This document shows positions 1 to 7,870 of a DNA stretch of 64,000 nucleotides, piece by piece. Below the pieces are notes generated by a model that saw nothing but the letters and a program-made list of their open reading frames with translations, was not told where the DNA came from and ran no database searches. Position 1 is the stretch's first letter, and each line of letters starts with the position of its first letter. The translations under genes and the position numbers were made by a program. The stretch is from Bacteroidota bacterium (GTDB taxonomy: Bacteria; Bacteroidota; Bacteroidia; Flavobacteriales_D; Crocinitomicaceae). The stretch lies in the NCBI GenBank assembly GCA_006226425.1, contig SBGX01000020.1, positions 18,496 through 82,495 of the forward strand. The letters are read 5' to 3'.

Positions 1-95
1 TTGGACTCATAAAACTGATACTTTTTTTGCCCTATGGCAGTTAGTCCCATGAAGCAAAGCAAAAAGAGCCCGAAAAGTACTTTTATTCCCTTCAT
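1..95 (-). CDS. N-terminus of an exported protein, cut by the left edge
   Basis: Reading the minus strand from the ATG at 95 gives 31 codons with no stop before the window ends. The peptide starts MKGIKVLFGLFLLCFMGL and ends its hydrophobic stretch at TAIGQ, a standard Sec signal peptide with a likely cut after the Gly-Gln region. It lies 51 bases downstream of the response-regulator gene on the same strand. In Bacteroidota such a neighbour is often a TPR-containing sensor histidine kinase, so a kinase partner is a reasonable inference, but no kinase domain is visible here. Confidence 0.6.
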   Translation of the reverse strand, partial: MKGIKVLFGLFLLCFMGLTAIGQKKYQFYES

Positions 96-146
96 TGTTC
101 AAAGATAAAATTCCCTTTTGCTTTTGGTCTAAGCGAATGTACGTAG

Positions 147-803
147 CTATAAACCAGCCTTTAGAGCAAACTTGATCAAATCAACTGTGTTGTGAATATC
201 CAACTTTTGCATTAAATTGTTCCGGTGCGTATCAACCGTTCTACGGCTAATTTCCAATTCCTCCGCAATTTTTTGATTTGAATTTCCGTCCACAATGTAT
301 TTCAGGATTTCCTGCTCGCGATCTGTCAATAATTGAATTCTCAGCGCTCCCTGTTCATCTTTTCCGATCATCTCAGCTGCATCTGGCGGATCTTCCTGGA
401 GTGTCAATTCCCCGGAAAAATAGCTTTTCCCTTCCACTACCAAATCAATCGCTTCGCATATCTCTTCCGGATCGGAACGCTTAAGCAAATAGGCTGCAGC
501 CCCCAATCGCATGGCCCTCGAAACAATTGATTTCTCTTCATGAACACTCAAAACCAACACTTTTATATCCGGGAATTCTATCTTCAATTGTTTGAGCAAA
601 TCAAGCCCGTTCATTCCGGGCATGTTGATATCCATAATCAGCACATCCACGGAAACCACTTTCAGATAATTCATCAGCTGATCAGCCTGATTTGCCTCTA
701 CTACAAAGCGAAATCGCTTCTGCTTTTCCAATAATTTTTTGATCCCATCTACAATTAACTGATGATCATCAACGATTGCGATTCTGACAAGTGCTTCAGC
801 CAT
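147..803 (-). CDS. LuxR/NarL-family response regulator
   Basis: Two-domain cytoplasmic transcription regulator of 218 residues, the usual family length. Residues 5-125 form a receiver domain: acidic pair at Asp12-Asp13, phosphoacceptor Asp58 in the motif LIMDINMPGMNG, and the conserved Lys in AYLLKR. Residues 155-218 are a LuxR-type helix-turn-helix containing LTDREQEILKYI and NQKIAEELEISRRTVDTH. Phosphorylation of Asp58 by a partner histidine kinase would be expected to control DNA binding. The exported-protein gene just downstream on the same strand may encode that partner. The target genes cannot be told from the sequence. Confidence 0.92.
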   Translation of the reverse strand: MAEALVRIAIVDDHQLIVDGIKKLLEKQKRFRFVVEANQADQLMNYLKVVSVDVLIMDINMPGMNGLDLLKQLKIEFPDIKVLVLSVHEEKSIVSRAMRLGAAAYLLKRSDPEEICEAIDLVVEGKSYFSGELTLQEDPPDAAEMIGKDEQGALRIQLLTDREQEILKYIVDGNSNQKIAEELEISRRTVDTHRNNLMQKLDIHNTVDLIKFALKAGL

Positions 804-883
804 CCTTTAATATTAATTATTTTCATCCAACCACACGCATTTTTATGAGCGTCATTTTACTTTTTTACAAAGATTTCATTTTG

Positions 884-891
884 TACATTTG
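884..891 (+). promoter_or_regulatory. Putative -7 box of the speDE-ureohydrolase unit
   Basis: TACATTTG matches the Bacteroidota -7 consensus TAnnTTTG exactly and lies 27 bases before the ATG at 919. No clear -33 TTTG is seen at the usual spacing. An AAGG stretch sits just before the start codon. Confidence 0.5.
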
Positions 892-918
892 ACCCAACAT
901 TTTTAGTTCAATTAAGGT

Positions 919-2199
919 ATGAGTACGGCTTTAGGAAACCACATTTTAGTAGAGTTCATGGGATGCGACCCGCACATTATGAACGATGTCTCTTCAATCG
1001 AGCGCGACATGGTCGGTGCAGCTCAAGTAGCAGGCGCAACAGTCATTAATTCGACTTTCCATCATTTCTCTCCCTATGGAGTTTCTGGTGTGGTCGTGAT
1101 TCAGGAAAGTCATTTGGCTATTCATACCTGGCCAGAATACGGTTATGCTGCTGTTGATCTTTTCACCTGTGGAGAGATGAACGCCTGGATTTCCTTCGAT
1201 CATTTAAAAGAAAAATTCGGTGCCAAGCAATATTCTGCCATCGAAATGAAACGTGGAGCTACTCAATTGTTGACCCGTACTGATTTTGATCTCTCCAGCA
1301 TGCGAGAGAAAGCAGGAGAATGGAGAAATCCAGAAATGTATACGCGAAACGTTTGGTTCACGGATAAAGATGAAGATCAGGCACTTTCCCTCCGTTTTAC
1401 CGGAGAGGTTTTTCACGACGTTCAAAGTCCATTCCAACGAGTTCGCATCCTGGAATCATACAAATACGGTAAGATGCTGGCCCTCGATGACATGGTCATG
1501 ACCACTGAAAATGATGAATTCCATTATCACGAAATGATCAGCCATCCTTCCCTGATTTCCAATCCCTCTATCAAAAATGTTTTGGTGATCGGTGGTGGTG
1601 ACGGAGGAACAATCCGTGAGGTACTTCGCCATGAGCAGATTGAAAAGGTCACCATGGTTGAAATTGATGGGGAAGTGATCGATGCCTGTAAGAAGCATCT
1701 ACCAACAATTGCCGCCGCCTTCAATCATCCGAAACTGGAACTTATTGTTGGTGATGGAATCGCCTTCGTTGAAAATGCGACAGACGCTGCTTATGACCTG
1801 ATCATTATCGATGGATCCGATCCGGTTGGTCCTGCGGAAGGACTATTCTCCGTAAGTTTCTATAAGAACTGTCACCGGGCCCTGAAAGAAAAAGGGATTT
1901 TGGTGGCACAGGGAGAATCCCCCAAATTCAATGGTAAGGCCTTTGCCGAACTTAACTTCACGTTGCAAGGGATTTTCGGGAAGGAAAAAGCTCCGGTTTC
2001 CTTGTTCTACGTCCCGACCTACCCAACTGGTATGTGGTCTTTCCAATACGGAATCAAGGGCGACCTGAACATTCTAAGCATTGAAGATGAGTCAAAAGCC
2101 GAACAGTTTGTTTCTGCTCAGGGTCTCAGATATTACAACACGGAAATTCACCGGGCCAGTTTTGCTACCCCGAATTTCGTTAAGGAAATGCTTCGTTGA
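919..2199 (+). CDS. Fused S-adenosylmethionine decarboxylase / spermidine synthase
   Basis: Bifunctional polyamine enzyme of 426 residues. Residues 1-118 are a complete prokaryotic (SpeH-type) AdoMet decarboxylase. The self-processing serine that becomes the pyruvoyl group is Ser64 in [13 protein letters not shown], and Cys84 in FTCG is the expected catalytic acid. Residues 145-426 are a spermidine synthase: GGGDGG at 225-230 binds decarboxylated AdoMet and [15 protein letters not shown] (about 296-310) carries the catalytic Asp region. The chain therefore makes the aminopropyl donor and transfers it to putrescine. The reading frame is continuous through the linker, so this is a real fusion. 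The ureohydrolase gene overlaps its stop codon. Such fusions are known in scattered bacteria. Confidence 0.95.
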   Translation: MSTALGNHILVEFMGCDPHIMNDVSSIERDMVGAAQVAGATVINSTFHHFSPYGVSGVVVIQESHLAIHTWPEYGYAAVDLFTCGEMNAWISFDHLKEKFGAKQYSAIEMKRGATQLLTRTDFDLSSMREKAGEWRNPEMYTRNVWFTDKDEDQALSLRFTGEVFHDVQSPFQRVRILESYKYGKMLALDDMVMTTENDEFHYHEMISHPSLISNPSIKNVLVIGGGDGGTIREVLRHEQIEKVTMVEIDGEVIDACKKHLPTIAAAFNHPKLELIVGDGIAFVENATDAAYDLIIIDGSDPVGPAEGLFSVSFYKNCHRALKEKGILVAQGESPKFNGKAFAELNFTLQGIFGKEKAPVSLFYVPTYPTGMWSFQYGIKGDLNILSIEDESKAEQFVSAQGLRYYNTEIHRASFATPNFVKEMLR

Positions 2200-3242
2200 T
2201 GAAGCCCGAATTTGACCCGAATGATATCGGGATTGCCAATGGGAATATCTTTGGATTTCCCGTTTCGGAAGAGGAAGCCAAGATTGTAATTATTCCGGTC
2301 CCCTGGGATGCAACAGCATCGTATGGTAAAGGAACTAGCGACGGACCTCAAGCCATTTTGCAGGCTTCTACCCAACTCGATTTTTTCCATCCGGAACTTC
2401 CCAAGGCTTATGAAACAGCGGTCTTCATGACTCCTATTTCAGAAGAATGGAAAGAAATCAATGAAGCACTATGTCTCGAAGTCGTTCCTTATCTGGATTA
2501 TCTGGAGCAGGGAGGAAAATTAAGCGACTCGAAAGAATACCAAGGCCTCATTGGACGAGTTTCCGAGGCCCAAAATGCATTAAAAGAACACCTGAAGGAG
2601 CGAGCCCTCGAATTAATTGATCGGCAACAAATTCCCGCAGTATTAGGTGGGGAGCACAGCACCATCCTGGGAAATATCCAGGCCATCAATGAACGCTACG
2701 AGCATTTTGGAATTCTACAGATTGATGCTCACGCAGACCTGCGCGATGCGTACGAAGGTTTTGAGCAGTCTCACGCCAGCATCATGTTCAATGTTCTAAA
2801 GAGCTGCCAGAATATGAGACAACTTGTACAAGTTGGAATACGGGATATTTGTGATGCTGAATATGAACTGACGGAAGAATCTACCCGAATTTCCTGTTTT
2901 TTTGATTGGGACCTTAAAAAGGCCGGATACGAAGGAAAAAGCTGGGACCATTTATGTGACCAAATCCTGGAACGACTTCCGGAACACGTATACCTCTCTT
3001 TCGATATTGATGGATTGAGACCAGAATTGTGTCCCAACACCGGAACTCCTGTTCCAGGTGGTTTTCAGCTGGAAGAAGTCAGCTTTTTGCTGTTTAAATT
3101 GGTTCATTCGGGGAGAAAAATCATTGGTTTTGACCTCAACGAAGTAGCCCCGGATCCAAATTCCGAATGGGATGCTAATGTTGGTGCACGGGCGCTTTGG
3201 GAACTGGTTTGCGCAGCTGAACTAAGCCGAAGAAAAGCCTAG
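2199..3242 (+). CDS. Ureohydrolase family protein, probable agmatinase
   Basis: Arginase/agmatinase superfamily enzyme of 347 residues. Dinuclear Mn-site motifs are present: GGEHS, DAHADLRD and SFDIDGL, followed by the substrate-loop motif NTGTPVPGG. The ATG at 2199 overlaps the TGA of the upstream fusion (TGATG), suggesting translational coupling; a TTG one codon earlier is less likely. Linked to a spermidine-forming enzyme, the simplest role is agmatine to putrescine plus urea, feeding the synthase. Arginase or formimidoylglutamase activity cannot be excluded from motifs alone. No arginine decarboxylase gene is in the window. Confidence 0.85.
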   Translation: MKPEFDPNDIGIANGNIFGFPVSEEEAKIVIIPVPWDATASYGKGTSDGPQAILQASTQLDFFHPELPKAYETAVFMTPISEEWKEINEALCLEVVPYLDYLEQGGKLSDSKEYQGLIGRVSEAQNALKEHLKERALELIDRQQIPAVLGGEHSTILGNIQAINERYEHFGILQIDAHADLRDAYEGFEQSHASIMFNVLKSCQNMRQLVQVGIRDICDAEYELTEESTRISCFFDWDLKKAGYEGKSWDHLCDQILERLPEHVYLSFDIDGLRPELCPNTGTPVPGGFQLEEVSFLLFKLVHSGRKIIGFDLNEVAPDPNSEWDANVGARALWELVCAAELSRRKA

Positions 3243-3793
3243 TTATTATTCATAAAACTCATATCTCCGCGCTTCATAGAGTGATAAATCCGGCTTAAAT
3301 AAGCCAGACAAATCCGCATGGCATCGAAAGACTCTTCGGTTTCAGATGAAATTTCCTGCTTTTTGATACGAAGCAATAGTTTCATATACATGGCATGAAA
3401 CATCACCTCGATGTTGTTCTTTTCCTTCAAATTGGATTTCTCACGGAACATGGCAATATGCTCTTCCGCTCGTTCACACAACTCCCTATACTTTTGATCG
3501 TTAGCGATATTAAGCAGCGTATTGTGGAGGTATGACAGTTCTACCAGAATTTCATTCAATTGATGTAAGTGACCTTTCTCCGTCAGTTTCTCCCGTTTCA
3601 TTTGAGCGAGGAGTTCCGCATACCAGGCTCTATTCGCTTCTAAAAAGGAATCATCGGCCAATTGAGGACGCACATAATGTTCTATCAAGGCATCCAAATC
3701 AAACTGAAAGGAGCGAATTAAATCTTCGGTCTGATACATGTAAATCATGTATTCAGCAATATTCTCCTGCTTCTTGTCTTCCGCCCAAATCAT
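3239..3793 (-). CDS. DUF4924 family protein
   Basis: All-helical, soluble protein of 184 residues with no signal peptide. The N-terminus (IWAEDKKQENIAEYMIYMYQTEDLIR) and the spread of charged heptads resemble DUF4924, a family found mainly in Bacteroidota whose function is unknown. Its 3' end overlaps the ureohydrolase stop by 4 bases on the opposite strand. It follows the OmpH-like gene by 9 bases on the same strand, so the three minus-strand genes from 4676 to 3239 probably form one transcript. Confidence 0.75.
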   Translation of the reverse strand: MIWAEDKKQENIAEYMIYMYQTEDLIRSFQFDLDALIEHYVRPQLADDSFLEANRAWYAELLAQMKREKLTEKGHLHQLNEILVELSYLHNTLLNIANDQKYRELCERAEEHIAMFREKSNLKEKNNIEVMFHAMYMKLLLRIKKQEISSETEESFDAMRICLAYLSRIYHSMKRGDMSFMNNN

Positions 3794-3802
3794 CGATTCC
3801 GA

Positions 3803-4426
3803 TTATTTCTTCCCCTTCAGGTCCTTGTCTATTTTTTCCTGGTACTGATTCAGGAATTCAATGAATTCATTGGTCACATCCATTGAGGGACTCATGAAGT
3901 TGATTTGTCCTCCTTCCCCATTGATCAACAGCACATCTATTTGATTCTCTTCACAATACTCTTTTCCGGCAGCCTGAACTCTTTTATTGAGGACATCAAA
4001 AGCTTTGAAAGTGCTTTCTTCCAGTCTTACTCCTTCTGTCTGCTGATATTCCAACAAGGTCGCCTGACGACTCTGTGCTTCCTGCTGAACATGCATAATT
4101 TCATTGTCCGAGAGCTGGCCGCTTTTCATGCGTTGCTCATTGGTCACCACGTAATCCTCGAGTGATTTTTGCTTTCGGGCCAATTCACTTTGGAAACGCT
4201 CCTGTTTTTTACGAACATCTGCTTCTACCTCCACATACTTTTTGTAATGCAGTTTCAAGCTATCAAGATGGTAGAATGCCAGTTTCATTCCCCCTTTTAC
4301 CACCGGTACTCGCGCAGTTGTGTCCTTTTTTGTCGTGCTTGCATCACTACTTTCTTTTTCTTTCGATGAACAGGAAACCGCCACCATTGCCACGCTGATT
4401 ATCAGCCAATAAAATTTATTCTTCAT
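3803..4426 (-). CDS. Skp/OmpH-like lipoprotein
   Basis: A 207-residue protein starting at the ATG at 4426 (MKNKFYWLIISVAMVAVSCSS), a typical lipoprotein signal with the lipobox Cys at about residue 18. The remainder is a long charged helical region (about 60-150) like the tentacles of the periplasmic chaperone Skp/OmpH, including KQERFQSELARKQKSLEDY, then a C-terminal segment with YCEENQIDVLLINGEGGQI, typical of Bacteroidota OmpH-family proteins. A longer reading from 4483 would bury the signal peptide and was rejected. The start overlaps the end of the 86-residue gene upstream by 11 bases. Inferred role: periplasmic holdase for outer-membrane proteins. Confidence 0.8.
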   Translation of the reverse strand: MKNKFYWLIISVAMVAVSCSSKEKESSDASTTKKDTTARVPVVKGGMKLAFYHLDSLKLHYKKYVEVEADVRKKQERFQSELARKQKSLEDYVVTNEQRMKSGQLSDNEIMHVQQEAQSRQATLLEYQQTEGVRLEESTFKAFDVLNKRVQAAGKEYCEENQIDVLLINGEGGQINFMSPSMDVTNEFIEFLNQYQEKIDKDLKGKK

Positions 4427-4676
4427 TTTCCTCAATATGCTTATTCTTAAATGCTTCTTCCCAATCCGACCGCATCGAAACAAAGCGATCCAGACTGTTA
4501 TTCAGGAGTTCGCGATTCACCATTGATTTGATTTCCTCCAGCCCCATGACATCCGTTTCCGAAATTTTGAAGACCTGCTCAAATTGTCCCAGTTCGATCT
4601 TTACAATATACCTAGCATTATAATGAAAGACCTGAATCTTGTATCTACTATGTGGTATATCCGCGACTACTCTCAC
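4416..4676 (-). CDS. Conserved small hypothetical protein
   Basis: Soluble protein of 86 residues that I cannot assign. It has an N-terminal beta-rich half (RVVADIPHSRYKIQVFHYN, RYIVKIELGQFEQVFKI) and a helical C-terminal half ending in acidic residues. It is first in a probable three-gene transcript with the OmpH-like and DUF4924 genes: its 3' end overlaps the next start by 11 bases. A terminator isolates it from the SiaC gene upstream. Confidence 0.7.
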   Translation of the reverse strand: MRVVADIPHSRYKIQVFHYNARYIVKIELGQFEQVFKISETDVMGLEEIKSMVNRELLNNSLDRFVSMRSDWEEAFKNKHIEENEE

Positions 4677-4713
4677 CTCCTTTTTAGGGCCAAAATTAGC
4701 CAGAATTATCGAA

Positions 4714-4740
4714 ACAAAAAAACCACCTTCTCAGGTGGTT
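4714..4740 (-). terminator. Rho-independent terminator after the SiaC-type gene
   Basis: Inverted repeat AACCACC (4721-4727) and GGTGGTT (4734-4740) with a 6-base loop. Read on the minus strand, the hairpin runs directly into a T-run (the A-run at 4716-4722). It lies 25 bases past the stop of the gene at 4765-5163. Confidence 0.8.
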
Positions 4741-4764
4741 TTCAAATGCTCTCGATTGGGACTT

Positions 4765-5163
4765 TTACATGGCGTAAGCCATATCCAAATCATTATATTC
4801 CTTAAACTCAAATGGCACTTTTACCATAAAAGCGTAATCCTGACCTACTTCATACATGTCTTCATCCGCTTTTCGATAATACCATTCTACTCGTGCTTCA
4901 AACCCACGCTCAACAATCTCGTTCAATTTATACAATAAAAACAATATCCGTTTTGAAGAGGAGATATTGAAATATTCCAAATCAATTTTAAAAACGGTTG
5001 TTTGGCTCGGATCTTCTGCGTACTTGTCAAACCAAGCTAAAGCATCCCCCCAAAATGGCTCCGGATTGTCCGGGATTGCTCTACCTTTAATTTCCATTTC
5101 CCCTCCGGCCTGAAAGTTTATTGCCGGTGTTTGCAGGGTTGCCTCACGTACGAAATCTACCAT
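4765..5163 (-). CDS. SiaC family regulatory phosphoprotein (DUF1987)
   Basis: Cytoplasmic protein of 132 residues from the ATG at 5163; a GTG two codons upstream is less likely. The fold signature is the DUF1987/SiaC domain: PEPFWGDALAWFDKY, then KIDLEYFNISSSKRILFLLYKLN, then VEWYYRKADEDMYEVGQDY. In Pseudomonas aeruginosa SiaC is phosphorylated by SiaB and dephosphorylated by SiaA on a Thr in the equivalent NTSS motif, and its unphosphorylated form activates a diguanylate cyclase. Here that Thr is replaced by Ile (codon ATC), followed by three serines. A SiaB-type kinase lies at 22168-22773 and a PP2C phosphatase at 47347-50646. The downstream target is unknown. Confidence 0.88.
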   Translation of the reverse strand: MVDFVREATLQTPAINFQAGGEMEIKGRAIPDNPEPFWGDALAWFDKYAEDPSQTTVFKIDLEYFNISSSKRILFLLYKLNEIVERGFEARVEWYYRKADEDMYEVGQDYAFMVKVPFEFKEYNDLDMAYAM

Positions 5164-5288
5164 TCTCACTTAGTTATTCAATCCTACTCGCAAGTTGCAA
5201 AAAAAAAATGAAACGCAAAGACTCTGCCCCGAACAATCTGCAAATTATTTAGATGAATCAGGATTTTTAACAAATCAATCAATGGATT

Positions 5289-6134
5289 TCATAAATTAAG
5301 ACTTTTCCAATCCAAAAAGTCAACAATCAACTCTATCGGTTCAGCAACAAACTCCTCCACTTCCAAATTGACTTCTTCCAAAAGTTGTTTGATTTTTCCG
5401 GACTGTGCTACAGCATAGGAACCCACAAAATAGCCTGTTTTAAGATCCTCTGAATGGTGCTTCAAACAACTTTCCTGAAAGGCTTTTAAGTTCTCCAGGT
5501 GGATTTCCTCGATGAATTCTTTCTCCTGACAATTCTGACTTTGAACAGCCAATTGCCCTAACTCATACTTCATACTGGAATGCGACAATGCTGCTAACAA
5601 TGATTCTCTGGACGGATACTTTTCTTCCATCCACTTGTACAGGCTCCCGGGTAGTAAGCCATCCAGATATTTCCGAACCAGTATTCTTCCAAATCCATAG
5701 GCACTCCCCTCATCACCGAACAGGTGGCCATATCCTCCTAACTGACGAAGCATTTTCCCCTGATCATATTCCTGATAAACGGACCCGGTTCCCAAAATCG
5801 CCAGGTATCCTCGCTTCTTCCCCAAAGCTGCCTGAGCAATTCCCTGCACGTCTGAAGACATCTCCTTCACGCGAAAACCAATTCCTTCCAAATGATGCTT
5901 CAAAGAAGCACAATGATTTTCATTCCCAAGTCCCGCTCCATAGAGATACACTTCCGGACCTCCTTCTATGCCACTTTGTTTCCAGTATTCCGAGCTTTGT
6001 CCCCAGAAATCATCTGACCAATACGCCGGATGATAGGACGGCCCTTGAAACTGTCGCCTCCTCCCTTCCCGGTCAACGTGACACCAGGTGGTCCCGCTAC
6101 CTCCGCTATCTCCAATAAGTGCATTTCTTAGCAT
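5289..6134 (-). CDS. BadF/BadG/BcrA/BcrD ATPase family protein, GlcNAc-kinase-like
   Basis: Soluble ASKHA-fold ATPase of 281 residues. Visible signatures are the phosphate-1 loop GDSGGSGTTW at residues 8-17, the phosphate-2 region AILGTGSV, and GGYGHLFGDEGSAYGFGR, typical of N-acetylglucosamine-kinase-like members. The likely role is ATP-dependent phosphorylation of an amino sugar, possibly recycled from peptidoglycan; the substrate cannot be proven by motif. It is transcribed divergently from the Ser/Thr kinase gene, with 46 bases between the start codons. Confidence 0.85.
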   Translation of the reverse strand: MLRNALIGDSGGSGTTWCHVDREGRRRQFQGPSYHPAYWSDDFWGQSSEYWKQSGIEGGPEVYLYGAGLGNENHCASLKHHLEGIGFRVKEMSSDVQGIAQAALGKKRGYLAILGTGSVYQEYDQGKMLRQLGGYGHLFGDEGSAYGFGRILVRKYLDGLLPGSLYKWMEEKYPSRESLLAALSHSSMKYELGQLAVQSQNCQEKEFIEEIHLENLKAFQESCLKHHSEDLKTGYFVGSYAVAQSGKIKQLLEEVNLEVEEFVAEPIELIVDFLDWKSLNL

Positions 6135-6180
6135 GAAGGCAAATTACTATTTTTTTTAATTTTAGATTTCGGTTTTGGAC

Positions 6181-7119
6181 ATGTCTTTTACTTTTTCCCA
6201 TCCTATTTCTGATTTCCTCATCCGGGAAGAATTTCGTTCCGGACAAAAACGAAAATTAAATCGGGTTTTTCTGGTTGAACACAAGACGCTGGGAATTTTC
6301 GGTGTGCTCAAGCATCACCAAAAGACCAAGGGGCAGGAACACCTGCAGCAGTTCTTGCGCAATGAGGCTTTGCACAGCTTTCATTTCATGGGCCTTCCCG
6401 AAACACTTGCCTTCAGCGAAACGGAACAGGAAATTTTACTGGTTAAATCTTTCCAGGAGGGAATGGCCCTTGATCTATTCTGGCAGCAGTTGAAAAAACG
6501 GGATCGACTTTCGTTCCTAGTTTCCATGCTAGAAAAACTACTTCCCCTATTATGCCATCTAGAAGAAAGGGGTGTGGTCCATGCTGATATCAAGCCTAGC
6601 AATATCATTATCCAGAAGAATGACGATTCGTTTTCCATTAGTCTAATTGATTTTGGTATGGCCTTTCATCCAAATGACCCCGGGCAACGAAAGCTCATTT
6701 TCTCACTTGCATACTCTCCTCCCGAACTGATCTTACAACAATTGCATCTGGCTGGACCTCATAGTGACCTCTTTGCCCTTGGAGTGAGCGTCTATCAATT
6801 ATTGGAAGGGAAACTTCCCTGGCACCACCCAAATCCGGCAATTATGACCAATCTTCAATTGACTCATCCCTTACCAGATTCTCCTGCCATTCCTAAGAAA
6901 ATCAAAGCTATCCTCCATCGTTGTTGTGCCAAAGAAACTTTTCCTAAACCACCTCAGATGTTGAGCAAACAAGAACTGGAACAAATCCTACAACGAGGAA
7001 TCAATCAACGCTATTCTTCTTATGATGAAATGATACACGAAATTCACTCCCTTGATCTACATCGGGAAAGTGATGCGGGAATCTGGAATAGATTAATAAA
7101 AATCTTTTCTAAATCCTAA
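6181..7119 (+). CDS. Small Hanks-type Ser/Thr protein kinase
   Basis: Protein kinase of 312 residues, starting at the ATG at 6181 rather than the TTG at 6175. It has ATP-anchoring Lys44 (GVLKHHQ), helix-C Glu62 (NEAL), catalytic loop HADIKPSN with Asp136, Lys138 and Asn141, DFG at 157-159 and an SPPE activation-segment end. HRD is changed to HAD and the glycine-rich loop is poorly preserved. There is no transmembrane helix or sensor domain, so it is a bare cytoplasmic kinase. The last 27 bases overlap the outer-membrane-protein gene on the other strand. The substrate is unknown. Confidence 0.85.
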   Translation: MSFTFSHPISDFLIREEFRSGQKRKLNRVFLVEHKTLGIFGVLKHHQKTKGQEHLQQFLRNEALHSFHFMGLPETLAFSETEQEILLVKSFQEGMALDLFWQQLKKRDRLSFLVSMLEKLLPLLCHLEERGVVHADIKPSNIIIQKNDDSFSISLIDFGMAFHPNDPGQRKLIFSLAYSPPELILQQLHLAGPHSDLFALGVSVYQLLEGKLPWHHPNPAIMTNLQLTHPLPDSPAIPKKIKAILHRCCAKETFPKPPQMLSKQELEQILQRGINQRYSSYDEMIHEIHSLDLHRESDAGIWNRLIKIFSKS

Positions 7120-7752
7120 GCCAAAGTTAAAGAGCAGGCTTTTGAAGTTTTCGGTCTGGCTAGCGACATTATTACTTGGAACAGCAAAAAGCGCATAACT
7201 CATCCCAAGGTCCAGGTAGATCGTCCCAAAGTAAAAGCTTTTCTTCAGTCCTCCGTTCAATCCAAGGTAAAGTCCAAAAATGGAACCAATGCGATCACTC
7301 TCTGCCCCATCGATCTGATACTTATCCTGATCATAAGTATCTGTCACGTTCAACTTCACTTTATTAAAGATGAGCTGCATGTTGCTTCCACCATACGGAC
7401 TGAAGCCGCTATCATAACCTTCTCCAAAGTAAAATCGCTTTCCAAATTCCAGTACGGTAAAATTAAAGCGTTCTTCCGCGTCCAATACCAAACTGTATGG
7501 AACTGTCGTTGCATCCTTTGCATAAGCGAAGACTCCGTTCGTTAAATCAAAGGACTTGGCTGGAAGAAAAGAAAACTTTCCGTAAAAACTTTGAACATCA
7601 TCCTGCCCCAATTCCAATCCAATATGAAAACCGGGAAATATCCCTTCCTGACCAAAAGGCTTTACAAAACTTGACCCGACCATTAATCCCATCTGAGCGA
7701 TCCCGGGAGTCAGGGCCAGGATTAACAGGGTACTTACTATCAACTTCTTCAT
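7093..7752 (-). CDS. Predicted outer-membrane beta-barrel protein
   Basis: A 219-residue protein from the ATG at 7752, with signal peptide MKKLIVSTLLILALTPGIAQ. The mature part alternates aromatic and hydrophobic strands (VQSFYGKFSFLP, FNFTVLEFGKRFYFG, GLYLGLNGGLKKSFYFG) and ends LLFNFGLGFRKDFY, with a C-terminal aromatic residue as expected for a BAM substrate. The likely fold is a small porin-like barrel; no specific family is recognised. It overlaps the kinase gene by 27 bases, tail to tail. Confidence 0.72.
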   Translation of the reverse strand: MKKLIVSTLLILALTPGIAQMGLMVGSSFVKPFGQEGIFPGFHIGLELGQDDVQSFYGKFSFLPAKSFDLTNGVFAYAKDATTVPYSLVLDAEERFNFTVLEFGKRFYFGEGYDSGFSPYGGSNMQLIFNKVKLNVTDTYDQDKYQIDGAESDRIGSIFGLYLGLNGGLKKSFYFGTIYLDLGMSYALFAVPSNNVASQTENFKSLLFNFGLGFRKDFY

Positions 7753-7767
7753 GGATCGGGCTTTATA

Positions 7768-7775
7768 CAAATATA
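7768..7775 (-). promoter_or_regulatory. Putative -7 box for the barrel-protein gene
   Basis: On the minus strand this reads TATATTTG, an exact TAnnTTTG match, 15 bases before the ATG at 7752. It supports that start over the upstream in-frame ATG at 7770, which lies within the box. No good -33 element is seen. Confidence 0.5.
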
Positions 7776-7870
7776 CATTTTTTCATTTTCAATTGCTAAT
7801 TTATCAATCAACGAGGACCTCCGTTCCATCAACATAAGTTACCTTTGAGACTAAATACATGATCATAGTT

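Noticed and set aside
4427..4483. Longer start for the OmpH-like lipoprotein
   Set aside because: It would place 19 residues in front of a perfectly good lipoprotein signal peptide and increase overlap with the upstream gene.
5164..5288. Possible gene between the SiaC-type and BadF-type genes
   Set aside because: The only small frame (14 codons on the plus strand) has no supporting signal; the gap appears non-coding.
5588..6118. 176-codon plus-strand frame over the BadF-type gene
   Set aside because: It is Ser/Pro/His-rich shadow sequence opposite a clear ATPase gene.
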